Source of the DNA: Mycobacterium sp. 1274761.0
GTDB lineage: Bacteria; Actinomycetota; Actinomycetes; Mycobacteriales; Mycobacteriaceae
DNA: 64,000 bases
Assembly (NCBI RefSeq): GCF_001668615.1
Contig: NZ_LZMC01000058.1
Coordinates: 54,051 to 118,050, forward strand
Direction of reading: 5' to 3'
The position numbers and the translations under genes were made by a program. Below the pieces are notes generated by a model. That model was not told the DNA's origin. It did not search any database and saw nothing but the letters and a program-made list of their open reading frames with translations. The stretch's first letter is position 1. Every line of letters starts with the position of its first letter. This document shows positions 29,897 through 38,777 of the stretch, piece after piece.

Positions 29897-30508
29897 TCAG
29901 TACCCGTACAGCGTTTTCTTCCATATCGTCGACAGGGTCGCGATGGCGTCCTGGTCGCCGATCTCCAGCCCCAGACCCGAGCGGCCGACGAACACGGTCG
30001 TGAAGTTCTCGAACAGCAACGCGATCGCGGCGGCGGTGTGTTCGGGATCGAGTTCGGTGCCGTGGCCCTGCTCCTGGGCGCGGCGCACCGATGCGGCGAC
30101 GATGTCCATCCCGAAGCGCCGGAACTCGTTCTGCACATCGGCGAATCGCCGCTGGGTCGCCGCCAGCTGCGCGACCGCGATCATGATCCCGATGTTCTGC
30201 TTGAACATGTTCCAGTAGCCGGTGACCACCGTGGTGAAGAACTCGCTGTCATCGGGAGAATCGGGCAGTCGCAGGCTCAGCCCCGACGGGGTCACGATGT
30301 CGCGCAGGAAGGATTCGGCCAGCGCGGCCAACAGGTCTTCCTTGTCGGTGTAGTAGCGGTAGAACACCGCGGGCGACTTTCCCGCCGCCGAGGTGATGTC
30401 GGCCAGCGTCGTACCGTGAAAGCCCCGCTCGGCGAACAGTTTCCTGGCCGCCTCTTCGATGGCGTGCCGGGTCTGGCGGCCCTTGGGCGTCAGCGTCTGG
30501 GCTGGCAC
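29897..30508 (-). CDS. TetR-family regulator inside the catabolic operon
   Basis: 203 residues. The DNA-binding domain is near the N-terminus, with AARKLFAERGFHGTTLADIT and SAAGKSPAVFYRYYTDKEDL. The C-terminal ligand domain is helical, with the segment SEFFTTVVTGYWNMFKQNIG. It sits only 3 bp downstream of the HMG-CoA-lyase-like gene and 28 bp upstream of the dehydrogenase gene, so it is co-transcribed with its probable targets. The dyad at 35011-35034, in front of the first gene, is the best candidate operator. Confidence 0.9.
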   Translation of the reverse strand: MPAQTLTPKGRQTRHAIEEAARKLFAERGFHGTTLADITSAAGKSPAVFYRYYTDKEDLLAALAESFLRDIVTPSGLSLRLPDSPDDSEFFTTVVTGYWNMFKQNIGIMIAVAQLAATQRRFADVQNEFRRFGMDIVAASVRRAQEQGHGTELDPEHTAAAIALLFENFTTVFVGRSGLGLEIGDQDAIATLSTIWKKTLYGY

Positions 30509-30511
30509 GCG

Positions 30512-31456
30512 CTACTCGCCGAGCAGCCGGTCACCGGCCCGCAGCAGCGCGCCGGGCAGCTCGTGGCCGACGGCGGTCTGCGCAATCTCGGCCGCCGCTA
30601 TCGCGGCCTGCAGGTCGACATCGACGTGAATGCCGCTGTCGCGCAACAGATAGACGAGGTCTTCGGTGGCGATGTTGCCGCTGGCGCCCGGCGCGAACGG
30701 ACAGCCGCCCAGCCCGCCGACGGACGCGTCGAGCCGCGTGATGCCCGAGCACACCGCGGCCCAGGCGCTGGCCAGCCCAGCGCCGCGGGTGTTGTGGAAG
30801 TGCGCACCGAGCGGAATGTCACCGATCAGTGGTCGCACCTGGTCGACGAGATCGCTGACGCGCCGCGGCGTGGTGGTGCCGATAGTGTCGGCGATCGCCA
30901 GTCGATCAACACCGTTGTCGCAGGCGACCGTCACGATGTCGAGCACTCGCTGCGGCGGCGTCGGCCCGTCGAACGGGCAGTCCCACGCGGTCGCGACGAT
31001 GACCTCAACGGATGTGCCGCTGTCGTGGGCGATCGAAATGATGTCGGGGATCTGTGCGACGGCATCGGCGGTGGGCCTGCCGACGTTCGCGCGGCTGTGA
31101 CCGTCGGCGGCCGACACCACGTACTCGATCGAGTGCAGGCCCGCCGCGATTGCGCGCTTGGCGCCGTTCGGGCTGGCGACCAGCGCGGAGAACTCGACAC
31201 CGGCAGCATCCCGGAACTGCGCGAGTTCGGCCGCCAGCTCCGCGGCGTCGGCAAGCGCGGGCACCTTGGAGGGGGAGACGAACGCGGTGGCCTCGACCTC
31301 CTTGACGCCGGTGGCCACGATGGCCTCCAGCATTTTCATCTTGTCCGACAATGGGATCGGCGCCTCGATCTGCAGGCCGTCGCGCATCGCGACCTCGCGG
31401 ATGTCGACATGGCTAGGCAGGAACTCTTCTGCTCCTCGCGTGCGAAATTCGGTCAT
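30512..31456 (-). CDS. Hydroxymethylglutaryl-CoA lyase-like DRE-TIM aldolase
   Basis: 314 residues, TIM barrel. The catalytic REVAMRDGLQIE gives the conserved R and D, the metal-binding histidines occur in GAHFHNTRGAGLASA, and the C-terminal loop GGLGGCPFAPGASGNIATED carries the catalytic cysteine. Enzymes of this family cleave 3-hydroxy-3-methylacyl-CoA to acetyl-CoA and a ketoacid. In this operon it would act late, on a branched CoA ester from ring or side-chain breakdown. It overlaps the CoA-transferase gene by 4 bp. Confidence 0.92.
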   Translation of the reverse strand: MTEFRTRGAEEFLPSHVDIREVAMRDGLQIEAPIPLSDKMKMLEAIVATGVKEVEATAFVSPSKVPALADAAELAAELAQFRDAAGVEFSALVASPNGAKRAIAAGLHSIEYVVSAADGHSRANVGRPTADAVAQIPDIISIAHDSGTSVEVIVATAWDCPFDGPTPPQRVLDIVTVACDNGVDRLAIADTIGTTTPRRVSDLVDQVRPLIGDIPLGAHFHNTRGAGLASAWAAVCSGITRLDASVGGLGGCPFAPGASGNIATEDLVYLLRDSGIHVDVDLQAAIAAAEIAQTAVGHELPGALLRAGDRLLGE

Positions 31457-32655
31457 ATGACTCCCTGACCCTTCAACGCATTCAGCTCGGCTTCGGTCTT
31501 GCCGAGCAGACCGCGGTATACCTCGTCGTTGTGCTGACCGGGACGGGCCGGCCCCGCGGTCCTGATCGTTCCGGGGCTCTCCGATAGCGCCGGAACCACG
31601 CCGGGCCCCTTGATGTTCCGCTCGACTCGTTCGTCCCAGTGGTCGGCGATCATGCCGCGGGCCCGCAGTTGCGGGTCCTGCACCACCTCGGCGACGGTGT
31701 TGATCGGCCCGCTGATCACCCCGGCCTCCGACAGCGTGGACACGATCTCGTCGGGTGAGCGCTCGGCTGCCCAGTCGCCGATGATCTTGTCCAGCTCGTC
31801 CTGATTGCGTCCGCGCGCAACGTGATTGGAAAACCGGTCATCGGTGGCGAGCTCGGACTGGCCCATCGCCGCGCACAGCCGCCGGAAGACAGTGTCCTGG
31901 TTGGCGGCGATCACCACCCAGCTGCCGTCGGCGCTGCGATAGATGTTCGAGGGAGCAATTCCTTCCAGCCGCGTGCCCGACGGGCCACGCACCACGCCGC
32001 CGACGTCGTAGTCGGGAATCGTCGATTCCTGCACGGCCAGGCAGGATTCAGTCAGCGCGGTGTCGACGACCTGGCCTCTGCCGGTGACCGTGCGCCGGTA
32101 CAGCGCGGCCATGGCACCCTGCGCAGCGAACATGCCCGCGAGGCTGTCGCCGAGTGACAGCGCCAGCCGCGGCGGGGGTCCGCCCGGGAAACCGTTCATA
32201 TGCCGAAGCCCGCTGGCGGCCTCGGCGACGGAGGCGTAGCCGGCCTTGTGGGCTTCGGGCCCGGTCTGTCCGTAGCCGGAGACCCGGACCAGGATGATGC
32301 CTTCGTTGCGGGCTGCCAGTGCGTCATATCCCAGGCCCCACTTTTCGAACGTGCCCGGCCGGAAGTTCTCGACGATGATGTCGGAGCGTCGGACGAGATC
32401 GAGGAACAGGTCGCGGCCCGCGGGTTCGCGCAGGTTGAGGGTGACGGCCTTCTTGTTGCGGGCGTGCACGGTCCAGAAGAAGTGGTGCCCGTCGAGTTCG
32501 GCCTGGCCCCAGGTACGCAGCGGGTCCGGCGTGCCGGGCGGTTCGATCTTGATGACTTCGGCGCCCATGTCGCCGAGCAGCCGCCCCGCGAACGGACCGG
32601 AGATCAGCGTGCCGACTTCGATGACGCGGATACCGTCCAGCGGGCCAGCGGTCAT
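31453..32655 (-). CDS. Class III CoA-transferase (CaiB/BaiF/Frc)
   Basis: 400 residues. The N-terminal Rossmann portion reads IRVIEVGTLISGPFAGRLLG, followed by EVIKIEPPGTPDPLR. The catalytic aspartate is D170 in LALSLGDSLAGMFAAQGAMA. Such enzymes transfer CoA between carboxylic acids without ATP. It probably activates the acid released by the adjacent hydrolase or dioxygenase so that the lyase can act. Overlaps both neighbours by 4 bp. Confidence 0.93.
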   Translation of the reverse strand: MTAGPLDGIRVIEVGTLISGPFAGRLLGDMGAEVIKIEPPGTPDPLRTWGQAELDGHHFFWTVHARNKKAVTLNLREPAGRDLFLDLVRRSDIIVENFRPGTFEKWGLGYDALAARNEGIILVRVSGYGQTGPEAHKAGYASVAEAASGLRHMNGFPGGPPPRLALSLGDSLAGMFAAQGAMAALYRRTVTGRGQVVDTALTESCLAVQESTIPDYDVGGVVRGPSGTRLEGIAPSNIYRSADGSWVVIAANQDTVFRRLCAAMGQSELATDDRFSNHVARGRNQDELDKIIGDWAAERSPDEIVSTLSEAGVISGPINTVAEVVQDPQLRARGMIADHWDERVERNIKGPGVVPALSESPGTIRTAGPARPGQHNDEVYRGLLGKTEAELNALKGQGVI

Positions 32656-33875
32656 AGCGAAAACCCGTGGCGGTGCAGCCAGTCGGTGCAGATGCCGACC
32701 GCCTTGGCCCGCGTCTCGCGCTGATCGGGACCGGAGTAGTAGTGGTTCGCGCCCGGAATTTCGTACATCTCCTTGTCAGCATGCCCGATCGCCTCGAACA
32801 GGCGGCGGGTGTGGCTCGGCGTGCAGGCATCGTCTGCCGAGTTGCCGATCACCAGGGTGGGCACGGCGATGTCGGGGCCGCACTTGACCGCGTCGCCGTT
32901 GGCGTCGTCATAGCTCCACTGGGACAGCCAGCTGCGCAGGGTGCAGAACCGGGCCAGCCCGACCGGGCTGTTGTTCACCACCTGAGGATCACCCAGATAA
33001 GTCGTCCGGGGTGCGCGTTCGTTGGGATCGACCGTCGGATCCAGCCAGCGCGGGTCGGCCATGGTGCCGTGTACGACGAAGCCGAACTCGTCCTCGGGCC
33101 GGCCGTCAGCGACGAGTTTCGCTAGCTTTTCTTTGACCCACTTCGTGATTCGCCGGTTCCGGGCGATCTGCGCGGCGCGGTAGCGCTCGAGGAACTCCGG
33201 CGTGTACGGGGGCTGGTTCGGATTGTCGGGGTTGTAGAGGTCCAGCTCCGGGTCGCGCTTGGACGGGTCGGACTCGTCGAGGATCGACGCGTCCAGCCAC
33301 TCGGTCAGCGTTCCGTGGCGGCTGACGTGGGCGGCCAGCAGCATGATGCCGTCGGCCGGGATCAGGCCCAGTTTGGTCAGGTCGGGGCCGTCACCCGACG
33401 GGCTCGCGGTGATCGTCGGGTTCTGCGCCTGCTGCTGGTAGAACACCGACAGCGAGCCGCCGCCGCTCCAGCCGGCCAGCACTACCTTGTCGTAGCCCAA
33501 CCGGTTCTTGGCGTCCTTGATGGCCTCGCCGAGATCCTCGACGACCTTTTCCATCAACAGCGCGGAGTCGGTGCCGCGGAATCGGCTGTTGCAGTAGATG
33601 ACGTGATGGCCCGCCCGCGCCAGCGCGGTGATCATCGGCAGGTAGGCCCCGCCGCCGATCGGGTGCATGAACACCAGCACGGTATCTTTGGTCGCCACCG
33701 AGGTGGCTCCGGCGGCGGCCGGCTCTGGGTCCTTCGGCTTGAGCAGATAGCTCTCCATCACCACCAACTCGGCGACGCCGCCGTAGGTGTCGCGTGTCGT
33801 CGAATTGTTCTGGTAGGCAACCAGATACGGAATGCGATCGTAGTCGTACTTGACCGGCGCCTCTGCGATTGTCAT
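32652..33875 (-). CDS. Alpha/beta hydrolase
   Basis: 407 residues from ATG 33875, sharing one base with the dioxygenase stop (TGATG); the longer open frame upstream is noise over that gene. The nucleophile elbow is VLAGWSGGGSLSVFYQQQ, the oxyanion region FMHPIGGGAYLPM, the late acid is in VIGNSADDACTP, and the catalytic histidine is probably in IPGANHYYSGPDQ. No signal peptide. It probably hydrolyses an ester, lactone or C-C bond of the dioxygenase product. Confidence 0.88.
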   Translation of the reverse strand: MTIAEAPVKYDYDRIPYLVAYQNNSTTRDTYGGVAELVVMESYLLKPKDPEPAAAGATSVATKDTVLVFMHPIGGGAYLPMITALARAGHHVIYCNSRFRGTDSALLMEKVVEDLGEAIKDAKNRLGYDKVVLAGWSGGGSLSVFYQQQAQNPTITASPSGDGPDLTKLGLIPADGIMLLAAHVSRHGTLTEWLDASILDESDPSKRDPELDLYNPDNPNQPPYTPEFLERYRAAQIARNRRITKWVKEKLAKLVADGRPEDEFGFVVHGTMADPRWLDPTVDPNERAPRTTYLGDPQVVNNSPVGLARFCTLRSWLSQWSYDDANGDAVKCGPDIAVPTLVIGNSADDACTPSHTRRLFEAIGHADKEMYEIPGANHYYSGPDQRETRAKAVGICTDWLHRHGFSL

Positions 33876-34972
33876 CAGTGCTGCCCCAAATCGTTGGCGA
33901 GAACCTCGTCGGACGGAACGAGCCGACGCCGGGTGTCGATGGCGATCACCGACCAGTCCACCCGGTCGTACTCGTCGAACTTGCGGCGCGCCCGTTCGCG
34001 GGCTTTCTCCGGAGCGCCGTGGTGAACCCCTTGCGGCGCATGCGAAATCAGGCCCGGCGGCATCGGAATCCCATACAGCGTCCCGCCGTGGAAGAACGCG
34101 ATCTCGTCGTAGTCGACATTGCGGTGATACCAGGGCGTGCGCTCGGTGCCTGGCACGCCCTCGGCGGGCTTGGGCAGGAAGTTCATCACGTACACGCCGG
34201 TCGCCTGCATGAACAGGTGCACGGTCGGCGGCAGGTGCACGCTGTCGGAGGTGACGACGTTGTAGTCGGCGATGTTGAATGTGAACGCGAAATTGTCGCC
34301 GCGCCAACCCTCAACGTCGAGCGGATGGTGTTCGTAGCGAAGCGTTGTGGGACCGCCGTCGTGGATCAGCCGCACCTCGTAGGAGTCACCTGACGGGGGA
34401 GGCGCATCCAGCGGCGCGGGATCGGGGATGACGACCTGCGACGGGTCGAACGGGAAGTGCCGCCCGAGCGTGCCCGGTGGCGGCACGCGCAGTTCGTCGG
34501 TGGTCTGGATCATGAGCAGGGTCGACTCGCTGTCGGGCACCTGACGGAACGTGCATGCCTTCGGGATGTAGACCCAGTCGCCCTCGCGGTAGGGCAACGG
34601 GCCGAATTCCGTTTCCAGCAGGCCGGATCCCTTGTGCACGAAGGACAGCACGTCTCCGTCGACGTAGCGCGCGAAGAACGGCATCGGTTCGGTGCGGCGC
34701 GACAGCAGCACCTGGCAGTCCGGGTTGGAGAACAACAGCATGGGTCCACCCGCGGCGTCGGTGGCATCGCTGGGCTTGAGTTCGCTCGCCAGCACGTCGA
34801 CGGGCCGCAGCGGGCCCGAGCTGCGGTACGCGGTCGGATCGTTGCGGCGGTACATGTTCGCCGTGCGTCCGGTGAACCCGCCGCGCCCCAGCTCGTCGTC
34901 TTTTAGGCCGTCCAGATCTGCGTGCAGTCGCCGCGGCGTGGTGCCTTTTCGCAGGTGGATGAACGATTCCAT
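33875..34972 (-). CDS. Homogentisate 1,2-dioxygenase-family cupin
   Basis: 365 residues, shorter than typical homogentisate dioxygenase (about 430-445). Fe(II)-ligand regions are recognisable: H283 in TPWYHRNVDYDEIAFFHGG with D289/E290 nearby, and H317/H318 in SHAPQGVHHGAPE. The canonical YHRNxMSEF segment reads YHRNVDYDEI here, so the metal-ligand spacing may differ and the substrate may not be homogentisate. First gene of the operon, preceded by a strong dyad (35011-35034). It is expected to open an aromatic or enolic ring with O2. Confidence 0.82.
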   Translation of the reverse strand: MESFIHLRKGTTPRRLHADLDGLKDDELGRGGFTGRTANMYRRNDPTAYRSSGPLRPVDVLASELKPSDATDAAGGPMLLFSNPDCQVLLSRRTEPMPFFARYVDGDVLSFVHKGSGLLETEFGPLPYREGDWVYIPKACTFRQVPDSESTLLMIQTTDELRVPPPGTLGRHFPFDPSQVVIPDPAPLDAPPPSGDSYEVRLIHDGGPTTLRYEHHPLDVEGWRGDNFAFTFNIADYNVVTSDSVHLPPTVHLFMQATGVYVMNFLPKPAEGVPGTERTPWYHRNVDYDEIAFFHGGTLYGIPMPPGLISHAPQGVHHGAPEKARERARRKFDEYDRVDWSVIAIDTRRRLVPSDEVLANDLGQH

Positions 34973-35010
34973 GGTTGGCTCCAGGGTGCGTAGACATCAG
35001 GACGCAGTAG

Positions 35011-35034
35011 AAAAGTAAATCTAACTTTACTTTT
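35011..35034 (-). promoter_or_regulatory. Perfect dyad operator upstream of the catabolic operon
   Basis: AAAAGTAAA (35011-35019) and TTTACTTTT (35026-35034) are perfect inverted repeats around TCTAAC, an AT-rich island in GC-rich DNA 39 bases upstream of the dioxygenase start. The geometry fits a TetR operator, most likely for the regulator encoded within the operon. Confidence 0.6.
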
Positions 35035-35057
35035 TCCACGGCTGCCGCGTCAACGGG

Positions 35058-35444
35058 CTAATCAGTCAGGTCCACCCGGATCGTCAACAAATTCGTGCCG
35101 AACGTACGCACGCCGAAGCTGTTGAACTGCGGCAGCGAGCGCAGCCTTTCGCGCGGATCGTCGTCGGGCACCAAATGCGCGACGCCGGTGTGCCAGCGAC
35201 CGCGCAGTCGCACCCGCACGTTGGGATTGGCCTTGATGTTCTTGACGTACTGCGACTTCTCGCCGAACTCGGACACGAACCAGAACTGGTTGCCGACCTT
35301 GCTGCCGTCGAGCGGCGTGTGCCGCGGCTCGCCCGACTTGCGGCCTGTCGTCTCCAGCAACGTCTGGGTCGGCAGCCGGCGCATCAGTGGGTTGGCGATG
35401 TTCTTCTGAAAGAACGTCGTCAGTCGGTCACGGAGGTCGCTCAC
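35058..35444 (-). CDS. F420-dependent nitroreductase-family (Ddn/DUF385-like) protein
   Basis: 128 residues, split beta-barrel. Family blocks are LLETTGRKSGEPRHTPLDG, FWFVSEFGEKSQYVKNIKA and NPNVRVRLRGRWHTGVAHLV, all typical of deazaflavin (F420)-dependent nitroreductases and quinone reductases of mycobacteria. It lies 9 bp downstream of the monooxygenase gene on the same strand, so the two are probably expressed together. Confidence 0.9.
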   Translation of the reverse strand: MSDLRDRLTTFFQKNIANPLMRRLPTQTLLETTGRKSGEPRHTPLDGSKVGNQFWFVSEFGEKSQYVKNIKANPNVRVRLRGRWHTGVAHLVPDDDPRERLRSLPQFNSFGVRTFGTNLLTIRVDLTD

Positions 35445-35453
35445 AGGTACTCC

Positions 35454-36614
35454 TCACACCATCGCGGTTCGCGGGACATCCATTCCCAGTATCAACGCAC
35501 CTGCCAACTCGCGGCTGGTGTCGTAGTCGAACACCACATGTCCGGACAGCACGTCGACGTCGCGTTTGATCCGCTGCAGCGGATGGTTCAGGAAATGCGT
35601 GCTGGCGCCCGACGCCGCGAGCAGTCGCGCGATCACCTGTCGTGACTCGGCGACGATGTGGGCAGCGGACAAGCGTGCTTCAGCACGCACCGGCCGTGGC
35701 ACGGGATCGCCTGCAGCGACGAGGTTTTCGAGCTGTCCGACGGTATCGGCGAGCAGGGCCCGCAACGCCCGCAGTCGCACCCGTGCCTCGCTGAGGTGCG
35801 CCTGCGCGATCGGCTTGTCCTTTTGTGTCACGCCCTCGTAGGCGAGCACACGTTGAGACAACCGCTCGGCGTAGATGTCGGCGGCGCGTTCGGCGCTGCC
35901 GAGCGCAGGCATGGCGGCCAGCAGTGCCAACGCAGGCACCATCGGCCAGCGGTACGTGTCGGCGTCGTGGAGCGCGGCACCAGGTGCGGTGCCCTTATAG
36001 ATGTCAGCCACGCGCACCAGTCGGTGCGCCGGCACGAAGGCGTCGGTGATGACGACGTCGTTCGAGCCGGTGGCGCACATGCCGTCGGTGTGCCACACGT
36101 CGTCGATGGTCACGTCGCCGATCGGCAGCAGCGCCAGCGCGGGATAAATGCCGCTTCCCTCACCGCACAGCGCACCGACGATGATCCAGTTGCCGTGCAT
36201 GACGCCGGTGGCCCACGACCACCGCCCGGAGAGCCGAATGCCACCCTCGGCGGGCGCGCCATGACCCGTCGGCGCCAGGGGAGCGGGCGCCAGAAACGGC
36301 CGCGTCGCGAACGCCTCCTCCTGCGCCTCCTCTCCGAACAGCGCCATCATCCAGTTGTGCAGGATCAAAAACCCCAGTGTCCAGGCGCTCGACGCGCATC
36401 CGTGGGCCATGCGGCGGACCGGGTCCAGGATGGTAGGCCAGTTGGCCTGCACGCCGCCGTAGCGGGCCGGAACCAGCAGGTCGGCCATGCCGGAGGCGGC
36501 GAACTCTTCGACGGTGGCGCCGGGCAGCCGACGCAGTTGCTCGGCCTGCTGTGCGCGCTCGGCAAGGGCGGCGACGAACTCGGGGCTGATCTCAGGCGCC
36601 GTGGGGGCCGTCAT
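35454..36614 (-). CDS. Group D flavin-dependent monooxygenase (acyl-CoA-dehydrogenase fold)
   Basis: 386 residues. It has the ACAD-like fold but the signatures of two-component monooxygenase oxygenases (HsaA/HpaB/DszC-like): GCASSAWTLGFLILHNWMMA, RLSGRWSWATGVMHGNWIIV, and a C-terminal SGASTHFLNHPLQRIKRDVD followed by SGHVVFDYDTSRELAG. It would use reduced flavin supplied by a separate reductase; none is visible nearby. The substrate is unknown. Its promoter region holds the CCATAC dyad at 36628-36645. Confidence 0.85.
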   Translation of the reverse strand: MTAPTAPEISPEFVAALAERAQQAEQLRRLPGATVEEFAASGMADLLVPARYGGVQANWPTILDPVRRMAHGCASSAWTLGFLILHNWMMALFGEEAQEEAFATRPFLAPAPLAPTGHGAPAEGGIRLSGRWSWATGVMHGNWIIVGALCGEGSGIYPALALLPIGDVTIDDVWHTDGMCATGSNDVVITDAFVPAHRLVRVADIYKGTAPGAALHDADTYRWPMVPALALLAAMPALGSAERAADIYAERLSQRVLAYEGVTQKDKPIAQAHLSEARVRLRALRALLADTVGQLENLVAAGDPVPRPVRAEARLSAAHIVAESRQVIARLLAASGASTHFLNHPLQRIKRDVDVLSGHVVFDYDTSRELAGALILGMDVPRTAMV

Positions 36615-36627
36615 GGCCGCGAACGTA

Positions 36628-36645
36628 CCATACTTTTAGGTATGG
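36628..36645. promoter_or_regulatory. Short dyad upstream of the monooxygenase gene
   Basis: CCATAC and GTATGG are perfect inverted repeats separated by TTTTAG, 14 bases upstream of the monooxygenase start and just downstream of the TetR gene. It could be the operator of that TetR protein and also contributes AT-rich promoter sequence. Confidence 0.4.
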
Positions 36646-36654
36646 AAAAACCGG

Positions 36655-37224
36655 TCAGTGGGTCAGCATCAGGTCGAGAAAGCGCTCCCGCCGGTCGGCT
36701 GCGGCGGCGTTCGGCGTTTGTCCGGACAGGTGCAGGAAACCGATGCCCGCGGCGAAGGTGGCGTTGGCGCGCAGGTCGGCCTCCTCCTCATCGAAGCCGT
36801 CGTCGAGGAAGGCGCGCCGAACGGCGTCGACAACCCGTTGGTCGGCGACACGCACGCTCGCGGCGACGGCGGGGTCGGTCCTGGCCCACTCGCGCATGGC
36901 CCGCTCCAGCGTCCACTGCCGGGCGTTCAACAGCGACGACATCATGTGCGAGAGGCGTTGCCGGGGCGGAATTGACGACATGTCGGCGAAATGGCGCCGG
37001 TCGTCGTCACGCAAATCAGCCCAGGCCTCGATAAGCGCAGCGCGATAGCCGGCAATATCGGTGAAATGCCAGTAAAAGCTGCCTTTGGTGACACCAAGAC
37101 GACTACACAAACGGTCGACTTTCAGCGCCGTAATGCCCTCTTCGGCCAGGATCGCAAAACCTGCCTGCAGCCAGTCGTCAACAGTTAACCGGCTGGTGGT
37201 GGCACCCGCCCGATTCTTGGCCAT
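36655..37224 (-). CDS. TetR-family regulator
   Basis: 189 residues. Helix-turn-helix region: WLQAGFAILAEEGITALKVD, then CSRLGVTKGSFYWHFTDIAG. The C-terminal domain has the TetR_C_33-like helix pattern common in actinobacteria. It is the first gene of the three-gene minus-strand unit with the monooxygenase and the Ddn-like protein and probably represses it. Upstream, CCACCGTATCGT on the minus strand resembles the same element in front of the phosphotransferase at 4 kb. Confidence 0.88.
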   Translation of the reverse strand: MAKNRAGATTSRLTVDDWLQAGFAILAEEGITALKVDRLCSRLGVTKGSFYWHFTDIAGYRAALIEAWADLRDDDRRHFADMSSIPPRQRLSHMMSSLLNARQWTLERAMREWARTDPAVAASVRVADQRVVDAVRRAFLDDGFDEEEADLRANATFAAGIGFLHLSGQTPNAAAADRRERFLDLMLTH

Positions 37225-38503
<1,279 letters not shown>

Positions 38504-38516
38504 CCAGGCTGGATGA

Positions 38517-38777
38517 TCAACGCCTGATCGTTGGGCTGTGACCAACCCCCGTCGAGGGTTTCCTCGGCGGGGGTTGGTTTTGTCCGAGCGACATACACGT
38601 CCCGAGATGACCGCCGAAGCAGGGCACCCCGTTCATCGACGGCATCGGGCCACCGGACACGATCGTCGGCACGCCGGGCCCGTACGGCTCGAAGCCCCCG
38701 TCGGAAGGGTCGGCTGCCGCCGCGGGTGCGGTGGCGATGGCTGTAGCGCAGATGCCCGCGACGACGACGCGGCGCAT
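38517..38777 (-). CDS. Small secreted protein
   Basis: 86 residues from ATG 38777, sharing one base with the fadB4 stop (TGATG). A signal peptide (MRRVVVAGICATAIATAPAA, cleavage after AAA) is followed by a short Pro/Gly-rich mature part with two cysteines in GVPCFGGHLGTCMSLGQ, probably forming a disulfide. This resembles small exported mycobacterial proteins of unknown function. Its last codons are encoded within the terminator hairpin at 38541-38578. Confidence 0.7.
   Translation of the reverse strand: MRRVVVAGICATAIATAPAAAADPSDGGFEPYGPGVPTIVSGGPMPSMNGVPCFGGHLGTCMSLGQNQPPPRKPSTGVGHSPTIRR
38541..38580. terminator. Strong 17-bp stem terminator at the end of antigen 85
   Basis: ACCAACCCCCGTCGAGG (38541-38557) pairs with 38562-38578 over 17 positions with one G-U pair and a four-base loop; TTT follows on the plus strand. 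It lies 38 bases after the antigen 85 stop and within the 3' codons of the convergent small secreted gene, so it can stop transcripts from both sides. Confidence 0.75.

Noticed and set aside
30038..31468. A 476-codon plus-strand frame opposite the TetR and lyase genes
   Set aside because: Low-complexity Arg/Gly/His composition and no domain; the minus-strand genes carry clear motifs.
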